Below the pieces are notes generated by a model, which ran no database searches, had not been told where the DNA came from, and worked only from the letters and a program-made list of their open reading frames with translations. The position numbers were made by a program, and so were the translations under genes. A DNA stretch of 64,000 nt, from positions 2,046,001-2,110,000 of the forward strand of contig NC_133958.1 of assembly GCF_031877795.1 (NCBI RefSeq), written 5' to 3'. Below, piece by piece: positions 12,701-24,590 of the stretch. The number at the start of each line of letters is the position of its first letter. The stretch's first letter is position 1. This stretch comes from Strix aluco (lineage: Eukaryota; Chordata; Aves; Strigiformes; Strigidae).

Positions 12701-13740
12701 GACTCGAAACAGTAGTCACAAGAGTTATATCTTGAATTAACATTCATCTCAAGTGTGTCGGTGATCCCTATTCACTGCAAGGAATTCTAACCAACCAACC
12801 TGCGATTAGATCTGTCCAGACTGTCGATCATGGAAGCTGGCTTTTAAGTGAAGGCATCCAGATTAGTAGGTGGTTTATTTGAACTAAATTATTGAGTGTG
12901 AATACTAAGTAATCAAAAATCTTTTGGATGATGAAATTCTCCACTCACCAGTGATGAACTTTGGAGTGATTAGTTTTAACTGTAAGGTAAATAGACAAGT
13001 CTTGTTTAATTGGATACTTAAGTAATGTTACTTGCATTGAACTCAGTTATACTTTGAACTGTGATATTCAGGGCAAGCAGTATTCAAGTCCCTGGCATTG
13101 TTTAATGCAACTATTTAAAAATAAATTCTGGGCATTGGAGTAAAAAAGCAAATGGCTTCTTTCTTTCAAAACTGTATGGTTTTTTTCTTGCCATTGATTA
13201 CTTAGTCCTGTAGCTTCCTGTAAGCACATCAGCCTTGAATCTAAAATAATTTCCAGCATATTCCTCATAAGTATTGTAGCTGAGTAATCTTGCAGGCAGC
13301 CTGTGGTCCTGTGGTGATCTTAAGATACGGTGATGTGGTAAGGACTGTAAACTTTCTCCATATTGAAATTAGAAGATGTTTCTGTTTGTGAAAACATTTG
13401 GAATTCAGAAGCAGAGAGCAAAGGAAAGAGTCTAATAATTGGAAAAGGAGCAAGCGGTGGAGGAAACTTTTCAACATCTCTTTGCAGTGGCGATTAAATG
13501 CTGGAACATAATGTGGTTTTATATACGCACACATTGCATAAAATAATCAGTGGAGATAATTGGCTTTCTTCCATGCATTCTTAGTAAATGATGAATAAAG
13601 AGTATTGCACATAATAAGTATCAGCTTTCAATTAAATGTGCCCTATTCAGTAGTTGGTTCTTTGATGCAAGAACAAGCACATGCCGATTTCTGGTGTGCT
13701 GATGATCGGCAGCTTTCAGGTCCTGACAATTAAGCAAGCT
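9741..13740. other. Non-coding AT-rich stretch
   Basis: I see no supported gene. The stretch holds a short GA repeat (10189-10202), small chance ORFs and unremarkable intron-like sequence. It is either intergenic between the small gene and SLC23A2 or part of the first SLC23A2 intron. Confidence 0.5.
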
Positions 13741-13754
13741 TCGGCGGCCCACGA

Positions 13755-13867
13755 CAAACTTTTAAACTTGCGTAACGCTGACTTTGTTCATTAAGCGAAG
13801 GGAGCTAGATGGCGCCACCGGCCTGTCTTTTGCCGCCACAAATTTGGGTTGAAAAGGTGCGTTTCAG
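13755..13867 (+). promoter_or_regulatory. Candidate alternative promoter and first exon
   Basis: In otherwise AT-rich DNA a short CpG-enriched patch (about 13740-13960) contains a TATA-like TTTTAAA at 13760-13766, a pyrimidine/A initiator-like region about 30 bases downstream, and a consensus donor (TTTCAG then GTAAAG) at 13868. Such an exon could be a leader exon of SLC23A2, spliced to 24305. An ATG at 13809 opens a frame through the donor (MAPPACLLPPQIWVEKVRF), which would terminate after two codons in the 24305 exon and so act only as an upstream ORF. This is inference from sequence signals alone. Confidence 0.25.
13805..13815 (+). promoter_or_regulatory. CTCF-core-like motif
   Basis: CTAGATGGCGC matches the CTCF core pattern CYAGRKGGCRC at every position and sits inside the candidate promoter patch. 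A single short match is weak evidence of occupancy. Confidence 0.3.
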
Positions 13868-16800
13868 GTAAAGAAGGCTCATTATTCTGCCCTCAGCGCT
13901 GTGCTCTTGGCCAGCTCTCAGCAGCGCCCGAGTGGCAGAGACGCTGCCTGTGAACGGGGGCAGCTCTGGGAATTGGGTGATACTTCTGGTGGCCTCTTTT
14001 AATTATCACTTATGGTATCAGTTGTGGAAGCGATAGTGTCTCATTAGTGCTGCAAGCATATGGTGTATTTGGAGAGGTTGCTGCGTAGTTGCTTCTCTCG
14101 TGGGGTAAGGGGATGGTGTACAAACTTGACGGCAAGGGATAACTTGAGGCAGGGGCTGTGATGTCGAGAAGGGTAAGGGCAGCCTTAAGACAGTGTTGTC
14201 CTCCTGCAGAAAGAGGTAGTCAGGGAGAGAACAGATTCATGTGGAAGGACTGCACAGTAATTAATGTTTTGTTGTTCCAAGTCTCTGTCTTCAATTCCTG
14301 CCTCACTTTACTCTGTGGCCCTGAACATCACTTTTATGCAGCGTTTTCTGTTAGGAAAGTGAGCCCAGAACAAATTATTATATTGTGTGTTTTCAGTTCT
14401 TGGTGAGGTTGTGGATTGCTAAACCTTGTCTTATTGAACAGAGCTTTGAGATCTGGGACCTCCTGAAAACTGACTAATTGCTAATAAAAATATTTCCATG
14501 CAAGTTGCACAATGGAGGCTTATAGAAATGCTAACTTGGTGAAGAAAATCCCAATCCTGATTACAGCTGTTGGAGTCAGGCCTGTAAATATTTATGCAAC
14601 TTGAATTTTGGGGGCCCTGTCTGGGTTTTCTCCCTGTAGTGTTGCAGGTTGTGTAAAACACTTGAACCTCCTTGTTCAGGCTGATCTGTACACACTCTGC
14701 TGTTACTCAGACTGTTCACTTACTTTTCATAACTATGGCAGAGGCGTGTAGTAACAGTTTATGACCGTGTGGTGTCTTCCTGCATTTCAGCCGTTGTGTA
14801 ACATGCAGAGATTGTGATTGGACACAGTACAGTTATACAATGTAGTGAGCCCAACCAGATTATAAAAATCCTCCTCCGGTATGTCTGCATCCTTTCAGGC
14901 TGCAGCTTGCAATTCGAACTGTTGCACTGAGCATAGGCTGGCAGAAAGGCAGTGGAGGAGTTGGCTGAGGTGGTCTCTAGAAGTTGGTACAAGTTTCTGG
15001 AGGTAAGAGCTTCTCTGAATTCAGATGTTAATGCAGGTGATTACAAAAGTTCAACTGCTTTAGTGTGGGCATTATTAAGAAAACTTAAACTGACAAACTC
15101 AGGTTTTTAATAACTAAGTTTCAGTATCTTAAAGATATGAGGACTTAATTTTTCATGTAAAAATTGTTATCACTGTAAAGAGAGACTTAAAAGTACTTAC
15201 CCTCTTTACTGTTCACCTGTAAACTTTGGCTACCTTTTCATTTTTAAAATGGGAGAAATTTATGTAAGGTTTATGTAGTAAAAAAGAGATTTTTAGAATT
15301 CTTGACCCCAAAAGTACATCATCTTGGTTAGTTTTTGAAAGTTTCTTGAATTCCAAAACTTTATTGAGTTATGTTAAATGGAAATGAAATACTTATTTCA
15401 AGACAAGCCTAATAGATAACTCGGTGTAAACTTTTTCAAGCATGTACTCAGTTACTGGTTTTATATTGCTTACTGGACTAAAATTGTTCTCTTTCAGCGA
15501 GGAGTGAGTATCTGTTTCAAAAGTAGACATAGGAATGCCTAAGCCTTTGGAAAGGAGCTTCGTATTCAGAGTTGAAAAAGTTGGCACATTACCCTGATTT
15601 GCTTAATAAATGGAATTTTTCCTAGATGAGTCTCTAACTTCACCTTCGTTTTAATGTGATTAAGGTCTTGGAAAAAAAGTAGCTTTCATCAAAGTGCCAA
15701 GTAGAAGTACAAAGAAGGCTGAGAAAAGAACCAGTGTGTGTTCAGGTTGCTTTCTGAGTGCTGGGAAGGAGCTTAATGAACTGTGTATTAACATCCATAG
15801 TAATGTGGAGGTATCTGAATTCTTAGATTATTAATGCTCCACAGGGAGACTCTAAGGACTGTATACTATTATAAATCATGTTAATATGTACCATAAACAG
15901 TGAGAGGTGTACTGTGCTACAAGTAAGACTATAAAGTAGTGATGTGTTTTATAAAGAACAGTGATACACTATTTCATTTTTATTTACCATGAGCGTCATT
16001 GCTATCTAGAGAACACTTCAGGTGTCATTTGATATCAGTCACTTGATGTCAAGCTGTAAAATTGTTATCTCCTAGATTTTGCTTGCACTTCTTTGAAATG
16101 TAATCTTATGGCTTCTTCTGTGTACTTCTTTCTTGGTCTTCCGTTAGGACTCTGTTAATGCAAACCACTGCCTACCTGTTGATGGGATCTCCTACGGAGG
16201 GTGGTGCACACGCTGCACAGAAATTTGGCAAAACTGTTCCCTACTGGAGCATTAAGATGAGAGAGTAATGGGGTGAAAGATGAGTGAGGAATGGCTTGAC
16301 CAATAATGTTTTTGACCAAATGCACCTTCAGGTTGACCTGGACTTACTGGAAATACTCATATTTCAGACATTTTTGTTCAGAATCACAGCCTTAATAAGC
16401 TCTTTTTTAATAATTTGAGTAACCAAACATGTAGTTTTTGAAAGCTGTGAGATCCTTTGTTAAACGTCTCATTCAGTTGGATTTAAAGTCCTCTTCTCAA
16501 CAAGCTCATTCACACAGGAAGTTAATGAGATTTAGCTAATGTGCTTTAAATCAACGGAAGGTTTGAGCTCGGCATAACTTTCCCGTGCGTCTTTGTGTAG
16601 ACATGCCCTAATAACGTTGGTCAGTTGTTAAGACATCCTATTCTGGATGGCAGTCAAAATACCAACTACTTAAAAATTCATTAGTGCCTACAAAGAAAGA
16701 ATATGTTTGCGCTTTGAAGAATTACTTTGAAGTGAAGTAAGAGACTAACTCAAGACCCAAACTTCTTAAAGTGCCCATCAACTTGTTTTTTAAAACCTAA

Positions 16801-19800
16801 ATATTAAGAAATTTAGGCATATTTAAAATAGCAGTACATTGCTTCTAATGCTGGTGAAGGGAAATGATGTCTTTTTGTGTGGTGTGTGTTAGGAATTTGA
16901 AGTATACTTTTATTTTTTAAGTGCAGATGTAGTTTGCTCCTGAGTGGAGGGGGAAAATCTCCTCTGTAGTATTTAAGGATGTGGTAGCATTTCAGTGTGA
17001 TTTCATTTCATGGGAAGGAACTCCGGGTGCAAGAGGTGTCTGGTAAAGACAAATCACAAGTATTTTTCGGATGAAAGAGGCTCAGTCTCAAAATAGCCTG
17101 AGGAAAAGCTCTACTTAAGACTAAAGCGGGAAGATGGTTTTTACATGTAGCAACAGAAGATTAAGTGCGGGTGCTGTACAGCTTTTTTCACATCTGTAAG
17201 ATGGTCAAAATCCCCTGGAAGGTTGACAAAATGCCCTTCGGGCACACCTACATATCTGGAACAGTTTGTGGGGTAGAGGACCTCACGGGTCTGTATCCAG
17301 GTACCAATCTGGAGATGTAATACTCGTGGCCAGCACTGTGAAGCAATTGAACTTGTGGTTCCAGGGCTGCAGACAGTACTTTGATTGCATCATGTTAAGT
17401 ACTTGCTGGGCTTTATTAGCCGCGCTGATGAGATACTTGTTGACGAATTCTTTGAAATGGGGAGGACCTTTTGCTTCGTAGGAAAACATCAAGCGACTTT
17501 TTGGACGGCTTTAAGTAGCAAAGTTGCTACTCTTTTGATTGCTTGAGATTTGGTCATTAATATTTTAAAACTCCTTGATTTTTAACAATTTCTCAGAAAC
17601 ATGTTTCTTAGGCTTAGTGTATTTATGCTCTTAAACAGCAGATGTGAACAGCTATGGCAGGCTGGAGAGTAAAAGGGGGAATCTTATTCTGAGGTTCTTC
17701 TGGTATTAAAAATAGCATAACTCAAGACTTGTAAAAGTGAGGACTTGTATAAATACAGACCACAGTGCCTGTAGCTGCCATCTGATGCACAGAAGACAAG
17801 GTGTGTCTAATAACAGGAAGAGAGTCTTTGTTTTTTAATATTGTAATGGCAGAAAATCAGTACAGAAATTTTGTGTGATGGGCGTAACTAGAGCCAATAG
17901 CAATCTGGAGAAAGCTGCTGTTCCAAAATTAACTGGGAATTGCCTTGCTTTTGTGTTGAACAGTGTGTCTGGCCAGGGGTAGCTGTACCCTGTAAGTAAA
18001 CTTGTCTAATTGGAGCCTCCACAAAATTCCTTAATTGTCTACATTGCCAGTCTTGAAAGCACAGAAGCACTCCTGTTTCCCTAATCAGTTTGGTACAGTG
18101 TTTCGGTGAAGGAGTTTCTTTCAAAACTTCCCTGATCTCTTGGCACCCATCCTGCCTCCTTCTGCAGCCATCTGCATCTCCCTGGATACTCTCGTGCTGA
18201 TCCAAACCGTGTGTCTGCCAGTCCCCCTTCTTCGTGTCTCTTGGCGAACGTCGGCTGGCAACCAAACTGTAAGCAGCTCTGTCCCACAGCATGCAGTTTC
18301 TCAGTAATAAGTCCCTAGTGCTGCAGAGCAGTATTAGCTGCTTGGCCTAAATGCACTTTTTAGAACTAAACAAGCATATATGTGGTGCATTTGTTACTGG
18401 CTTAAATTCTTCCTAACTGACTGATGCTACAGGAATTGAGAATTTACCTTTAGTCACAGTCAACAGCATGCCCTTTCCAGAGACAGCTCTGCAGGGCTCA
18501 CAGTATCAGCTACTGAGCGAGTGAAGTGGATTTCAAAACTGGTTTTATCTTCGGCTCAGATGTGGTACATTTTAACAATAAAATATCCTGACATGCAGGG
18601 AGTCCAAGTCCCTTTTTTCACATCCCTGTCATGTGTCCGTTGCCAAAAATACAATCTCAGATGTGGAGGATGCCTTGATTTGTATTTAAACACATCATGT
18701 GCCTGAGTTTCAGAGATGCCAAACACTTGAAACTGCCATTGGAGGTGGTGGAACTCCAGACATACTGCAGCAGTTCAGGTTATTTGCCTCAAGTGTTTTG
18801 AATTTATTTAAAATTTAGGTGAAGTTAACCTCGGTTGACGTAAGGTTGGACAACTTCTGGCTGAGCGTCACCTCTGCTTGCAGGAGAAAGTTTTTGTTAT
18901 TCACATGAGTCTGACAGCTAATTACAAATAATAAATTGAAGATTGTAATTAAGCTGTCACCTTAATTTGATTCTAATCTCCTTAGTGTACGCAACAGACC
19001 GAGCTCTCTGGGCTCTTCAGCCATCTGGAAAAGCCAAAAAGGTCCTGGGTTGGATCTGACACCGGTCCTTCCTCGGGGCGGTGCGACATGTGCTTACCAG
19101 GTGGCATACCTACATTAGTGCTCCTGGGAGCTTTTCCATCAGTATGCTCTAAAGAATGTGCTGTTTCATCGCCAGCTTGTTTTATAACCACGCCCGCTGT
19201 GCTTCCTTTACGAGTATTTCCCTTGCGCAGCAGTGTAAGGCCACTGAATGTAGGTCAGTTCCTGATTTTCCACGGTCGAGATGGAGAGAACCACAGCTAT
19301 TGATTAACTAGATAATTCTGTTTAATGCTTCCACTATGCTAAGAGATAGGAGGGAACACACTTAACCTTTCAGAGTAGCTAGGATTCTCCTCTTAACTCT
19401 TTCACCAGCTGGTTTACTTGTGTCCTAGACCTCCTCCAGCAGAACTTAGTGTTTGAGGGAAAGCAACACAGCAAACCATGACTATAAGATAGCCAGTTTC
19501 CCTTTGTCTTTGCAGACAGCTCTGCCACTTTATCGAGCGGTAAAATATTTGTGATTGTCCAGCAGCTTCTGGTTGTGGCTATGATTTTAGGAGACCCTGG
19601 TACCAGCTCTAAAATGCTGCAGCCCCATCATGCAAAGCACTAAATCAGGCCGCTAAGCTGTGTTCAAACTTTGTGCCCATTGCTTGTGTTTATCGGCTCA
19701 GGTTTATGCTGGGTCAGCAGTCTCTGTCCTCAAAGCAGCTGCACAAATCAATACAGAAAGTCTAAAGTATTTTGGCCAAATTCTTTGTATGGTGGGCCTG

Positions 19801-22800
19801 GCTCAGGTGGTAGAAATTTGAGATCCAGTTGGAATTTGAAAGACACTCATGTATTTAGAAGGTTTTTGTTTTGAGTTTGTCAAATAAGGAAATGCATAGA
19901 GCTGCTTCCCTCCTAAAGCTTCTGGGGGGAAAAAAAGCACATCATTCTTACACTTTGGAAAAACTGTCATTCTGAGAGTTGAAAGTCATTGTGACAATCA
20001 TGGGGGAGCCTAAAGTCCAGACTAAGCTTCTTCCAAAGGGTGAACCTCTAGGTCTGCTTTTACAAATGTGGAGCGACGAGCTTTACAGTATGGACACCAC
20101 CTTCTGAACACAAGCATTGCTTCCCAGTTCTGGTGCTGCCAGTGTGACAGCACCTGACCAATTGTTGACTCTTCTAATGGATGTTTTAAAAAAAAAACCA
20201 AACAAAGAAACCAAAACCAAACAAAAGCCCCAACAACCAAGCATGTTGCAGTCTGGAGGTCAGACTGGTTTTGTTTACCCTGGTCTTTGCTTTGCCAAGC
20301 TCTGGATTCAAATGTTAAAGGCCCTCAAACATAGTGTTGTAGAGGTGAATGCCATCACAGCAAATCTGATTTTTTTTTCTTTTAAATTTGTCATTTGTAG
20401 TTGTTACTGGGTGTTCTCAGACTAATACGGAAAAGTAGGGAACGTTTTTAGTGTGGTTCAGCCAAAAGCTATCTAAAATGATGCTGCTTTTAAAGAAAAC
20501 AATGCATACAATGGAGAAGACATATACAATTGCCTACTCCTTTACTGGGGTTCATGGTCCATTTTTCCTTCCCATGGTAATAAGCATTTTGTGTATATAT
20601 ATATATTATGTCCTGACCAAGTTAACTCTTGGATCTAGTAAGAGATGAGTTTTCAAATTTTTTTCTGGATATACTTGCATGAAGTTTGGCACCTTATGAA
20701 ATAGAAGCTTTTCATGCAGCCTGTCTTGGTCTACAGGCAGATTTCCCTATAGGAAAACCTTTGTTGTATACTTAAGTGGATGTTTTTATTTGTGATAGAG
20801 GTTCCAGAGTAATGACTTGCAGGCAGAAGCTGCGGGAAGAAAAATACCTTTAATTACAGTCTTGCGTTGTACGTTGCCATCTCTGATGGTTTTTATCTTT
20901 TTTTCTTCCAGTGAACTTTGAAATGCATTGTAACTCGTTCAAGCAAAGTAGGAGCTCCCTTGGTAAAATAGAAAATGTGGTATAAAAATGCAGAGTGTAA
21001 CAACTACGATGTTGTGTCAAACCAGACACTTCTGTAGCTTTGTGTCTTGTCCCGCTGGTACCAAGTCTGGAAGAAGATTTTTGTGTCAGAGAGAAGACAA
21101 GCATGTCGAAGACGCAGCGTGGCCTTTCTGCAGCTAGGAGGGTTTTCCTCTTGTGAACTTGCACCTGGACTATCCCCTGCAGTAGGCTACTTGTTTAGAT
21201 ATTAATCTTATCTAAAGCATTGTAAACCCATGTCAGCTTTTGGCCTTCCTGGGTTAATCATGTATGAGCACTGAAGATAATTTGGTACAGCAAGAGATGA
21301 ATGTTAATCAGTATCCTGGTGGAAATTTCACTTCTAGCCTTTCCTTTTGATGCAAGGCGGCAGATAATTCATTGTACTATGTGTACCTAGCTGGTGTTGA
21401 ATGAGTTTTATCTCTTTTTACACGACACTTCAGCTTCTGATCAGTTAGATTTGCTACGGAGGGCTATAAAATGGCTGAGTCATCTTGTTTAGCTATGCTC
21501 AGTTCGTGGGATAAGAGGTCTGATAAAGAAGAATTATATCTTCCAGATAACCTGATCTCCTGCTGCCTAAAGATTTCTGTTTCAATTTGACACTTTGCAG
21601 AATAAAAGTATTCTGAAACTCTCTGATTCTCATCTGTGCCATGAAGTTTAATTGCTGAGTAGAAGGAAGAAGAGTTTGGAAATTTGTTCTCGTTTTCCAT
21701 GGACGCACATGTGTGTAGTGTTTGTGTGCGTGTATATGCATGTACACACACACACACACACTCCCTCTCTAGGAGAAGTAGCAGATGGGGCTATTTTTGC
21801 CTGGTAATTTGGAATCACTTGTTTGTCAGCATCTCAGAACCCTCATCCAAACACCGTCATTCTCGCTATTGTGTTTTGGTTCAAGAATTCATACAAGGCA
21901 CACAGCCTGTTTGCGTGCTTTCCTGATACAATTCTCAAGAACAATTCCCGAGGAATGATTATATCTTCTTTGAGAAGATAGCAGTCTTACTGTTTTGCAG
22001 TGCGAAGTAAAAGAGGATTATATGGTCTTTTCTTTTGCATCAGTGGAGGTGCTAGTAAATGCTACCTAAGAAGCTTATCGTGCCAGAATACCTTAAACCA
22101 GATCTCCTGAATGGCAGGTTTCCTGCTGATCTAACTCTTACACTGGTGTTTTATTGGCATGGCTGCATTTGTTAGGGAGGTGTCATTCTGCCCTTTCCCT
22201 TTTCCTTTCCAATCTGAGATGATAAAGCTGCCAGACTAAACTACGCCTGTCTCCATCAGTGATTTTCTTGGAGAATGAAATATGCCTACATTGACAGAAA
22301 AAGACAAACTCTTTTCTTTTCTTTTTCTTGTGTGCTTGAAAAAAACCCCTCCTGCCTCTGCAGTAAAAGCAGACAAAACCACCCAGACACCCCCAACTGC
22401 CCCCAAACCTTTAACTAGTATCTCCTCTCTAGCCTCTTCATGTCACCTCAGACCTGTGTAGGCAGCTTTGAGACGAATGTTCTTGTAGAAACCTGAGGAG
22501 GCATCGCCAGTTACCTGTGCACAAACTCAAGAAGCAGACAAACTAATTTAAAGTGGCTGTTCATGTCTGGAGATGTGCACTTTTGAAGGGGAAGTCTGTG
22601 GTTATTGTAAAAATGGGGATGTCTTTTTTTCAGAACAGCATGACAGTGAGTACTTGAACTAGTTTTCTCCTTCAGTCTTAAATTCAAATGAGAAATAATT
22701 AATTATGCTATCTTAATATTTACTTTAAGAAACAAGTCTTAATTAAACCCTTATTTGAAGGCACTATTTTCCATTCCATTTTGATTTAAATAGGAGTGCT

Positions 22801-24304
22801 TCAAGGGTATTTCAGCGCCCAAGTAATATTTCTTATGTACGTATATTTTCTCTCTTTAAAAGTTACATTGCTTTGAAAGATTAATATCTCTTTCACCTCA
22901 CGTAACCAGAATTTTCTAGCAAATGGGCAATTAACAGCTATTAAGAGGTTCTAAAATATTAGTACTCGGTAATTTTTCAAACAGTCCTAAATTGCCCCTA
23001 GCAGAAGGGCCTTTGCTAAGTTTCATTATTGTTGCAATTACAGTAGACATTCAAGCTGCTGGTATTTTCCTGAGCAGCATTTTGGAAGGGAGGTTAAGAA
23101 AAAACCCAAACCCTACTTTTTTGCTTTCTAATATATACATAGCTTGTTTTTTGAATGTCCATGAGCTGCATTTCCCCCTCTAGCAATTAAGTTGAAAATA
23201 TTAACTTGCTTTTGAAGTAACGGCGGTGTGCAGTGGGTTTTGCTGCTTGAATGTATTCCTGGCTTTGCAGAAAATTTCACTTGATAGGATTTTGAAAAGG
23301 CTATTTTTCAGGTTCTATCATGTACTTTCATCTGTAGCTTAGCTTGTTTCATCCGCAGCTGTCTGCAGCTGCACTTTCATTTTTGAAGCTCAGTAACCAC
23401 AAGTTGCAAAACTTGGTCTGCTGTGGAATTTTCTATGCTCTCCTGGGGGAGGTTTAGGTTTAAATCTGTTAATTCATGTTCCTTAGTCTTGGTAATGGCA
23501 AAAGCAGGATGACCATGGACTGGCAGGTCTAATTTAAGGAGGAAATATGGGAAAACTATACTGTAGTGACCCATGTGGGAAAACAAAAGAGAACTGGTAA
23601 GCTCTACGATCGTTCCTGTGCCAAAATAGTAGTGATACTAATTAAAATGCACAATTTTATCCTGAAGCAGTTGCTTCAGCATCATCAGGCAGATTACTTG
23701 GAACGTCCCTTGCGCAACTGGGGTAATTCCAGTAAGCGTGTTCAGCAGAAAGGGCTGTGTCAGTCTGAAATAGGCTCACTGAAAGTCAGGTGTGCTTCAC
23801 TGTCCGTCTAGTCTAAGCTTCCGGAATGCTTTTTATTTAAAAATAAGTTGTTTTAAAAGGAAGGATTTAGTTATACAGAAGTGAACGTGTGAGCATGTCC
23901 ACAAATTTACACCCTTTGGAGAAGCAGAGGTATTGTTTGCGATGGATGTTCAGTAGCAAGCTGTTCTACATGGCTGTGTAGCTGGAGGACAGGCGTACTT
24001 TGTTCCCGAAAAGTTACATGGAAACGACTGTGAAATTGAAACACACCCAAGGCTTCAATGTACTACTAATAACTGAAGACCACAAGAGAAGAATGAGAGA
24101 ATAATCACAGTATTCCCATTTGAAAGAATTTTAAATAGTCAGCTTTATCTTTAAATGGTAATCTGCTAATTATCAAATCAAAAAGGAATAATAAAGAGTT
24201 GGTGAATCATGAGCGTGAAAGGGAACCAAGGCTGCAGGGCATGTGCGTTTGTACGTATATCTTAGGTAATCAAGAAAAAAATTAATTTCTCCCTTCAATT
24301 CTAG
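13868..24304 (+). other. SLC23A2: Leader intron upstream of SLC23A2 coding exons
   Basis: AT-rich non-coding DNA ending in a good acceptor (TTTCTCCCTTCAATTCTAG) at 24286-24304. It includes a CA microsatellite (21743-21761), a TATATA patch (20586-20605) and no supported exon. A minus-strand 134-codon open frame at 17888-18292 is the longest chance-like ORF here. Confidence 0.5.
21743..21761. repeat. CA dinucleotide microsatellite
   Basis: About nine uninterrupted CA units preceded by TG-rich sequence (GTGTGCGTGTATATGCATG). Confidence 0.9.
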
Positions 24305-24485
24305 GTGCCATTGATGCTAACAATACTTAAAAAAGTAACCCTAATGTTCCAGCTGGATTACTGAGCACTTTTGTGATTCCTGGAGGTGCTGCTGTTTAAA
24401 TAAGAAACTGTCCTTAGTACTTGGCCTGTCATCCCAGAAGCATCCGCTTGGGAACTGTATGCAAGTCCTTGACATTCTGGAAACG
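24305..24485 (+). other. SLC23A2: SLC23A2 5' UTR part of the first coding exon
   Basis: A strong pyrimidine-rich acceptor ends at 24304, placing 181 nt of leader before the start codon. This leader contains an upstream ORF of 16 codons (24314-24364) and an in-frame upstream ATG at 24459 with poor context (T at -3, C at +4), which would add nine residues. The exon boundary is a prediction; an AG at 24415-24416 is a weaker alternative. Confidence 0.6.
24314..24364 (+). promoter_or_regulatory. Upstream ORF in SLC23A2 leader
   Basis: ATG, 15 further sense codons and TGA, in a different frame from the main ORF and ending 121 nt before its start codon. It also contains a second in-frame ATG (24344). 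It may reduce translation of the transporter; this is inferred from position only. Confidence 0.45.
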
Positions 24486-24590
24486 ATGGGGATTGGTAAG
24501 AATACCACGTCGAAATCAGTGGAGGCGGGAGGCTCAGCAGAAGGCAAATACGAGGATGAATCTAAACATCCCACCTTTTTCACCCTGCCT
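24486..24590 (+). CDS. SLC23A2: SLC23A2 coding exon 1, residues 1-35
   Basis: Encodes the start [11 protein letters not shown] through ...FFTLP, part of the hydrophilic cytosolic N-terminus. It ends in phase 0 at a consensus GTAAGT donor. Confidence 0.95.

Noticed and set aside
17888..18292. 134-codon minus-strand open frame in the leader intron
   Set aside because: No recognised domain, no splice or poly(A) context, and composition not convincing. It was kept only as a note because of its length.
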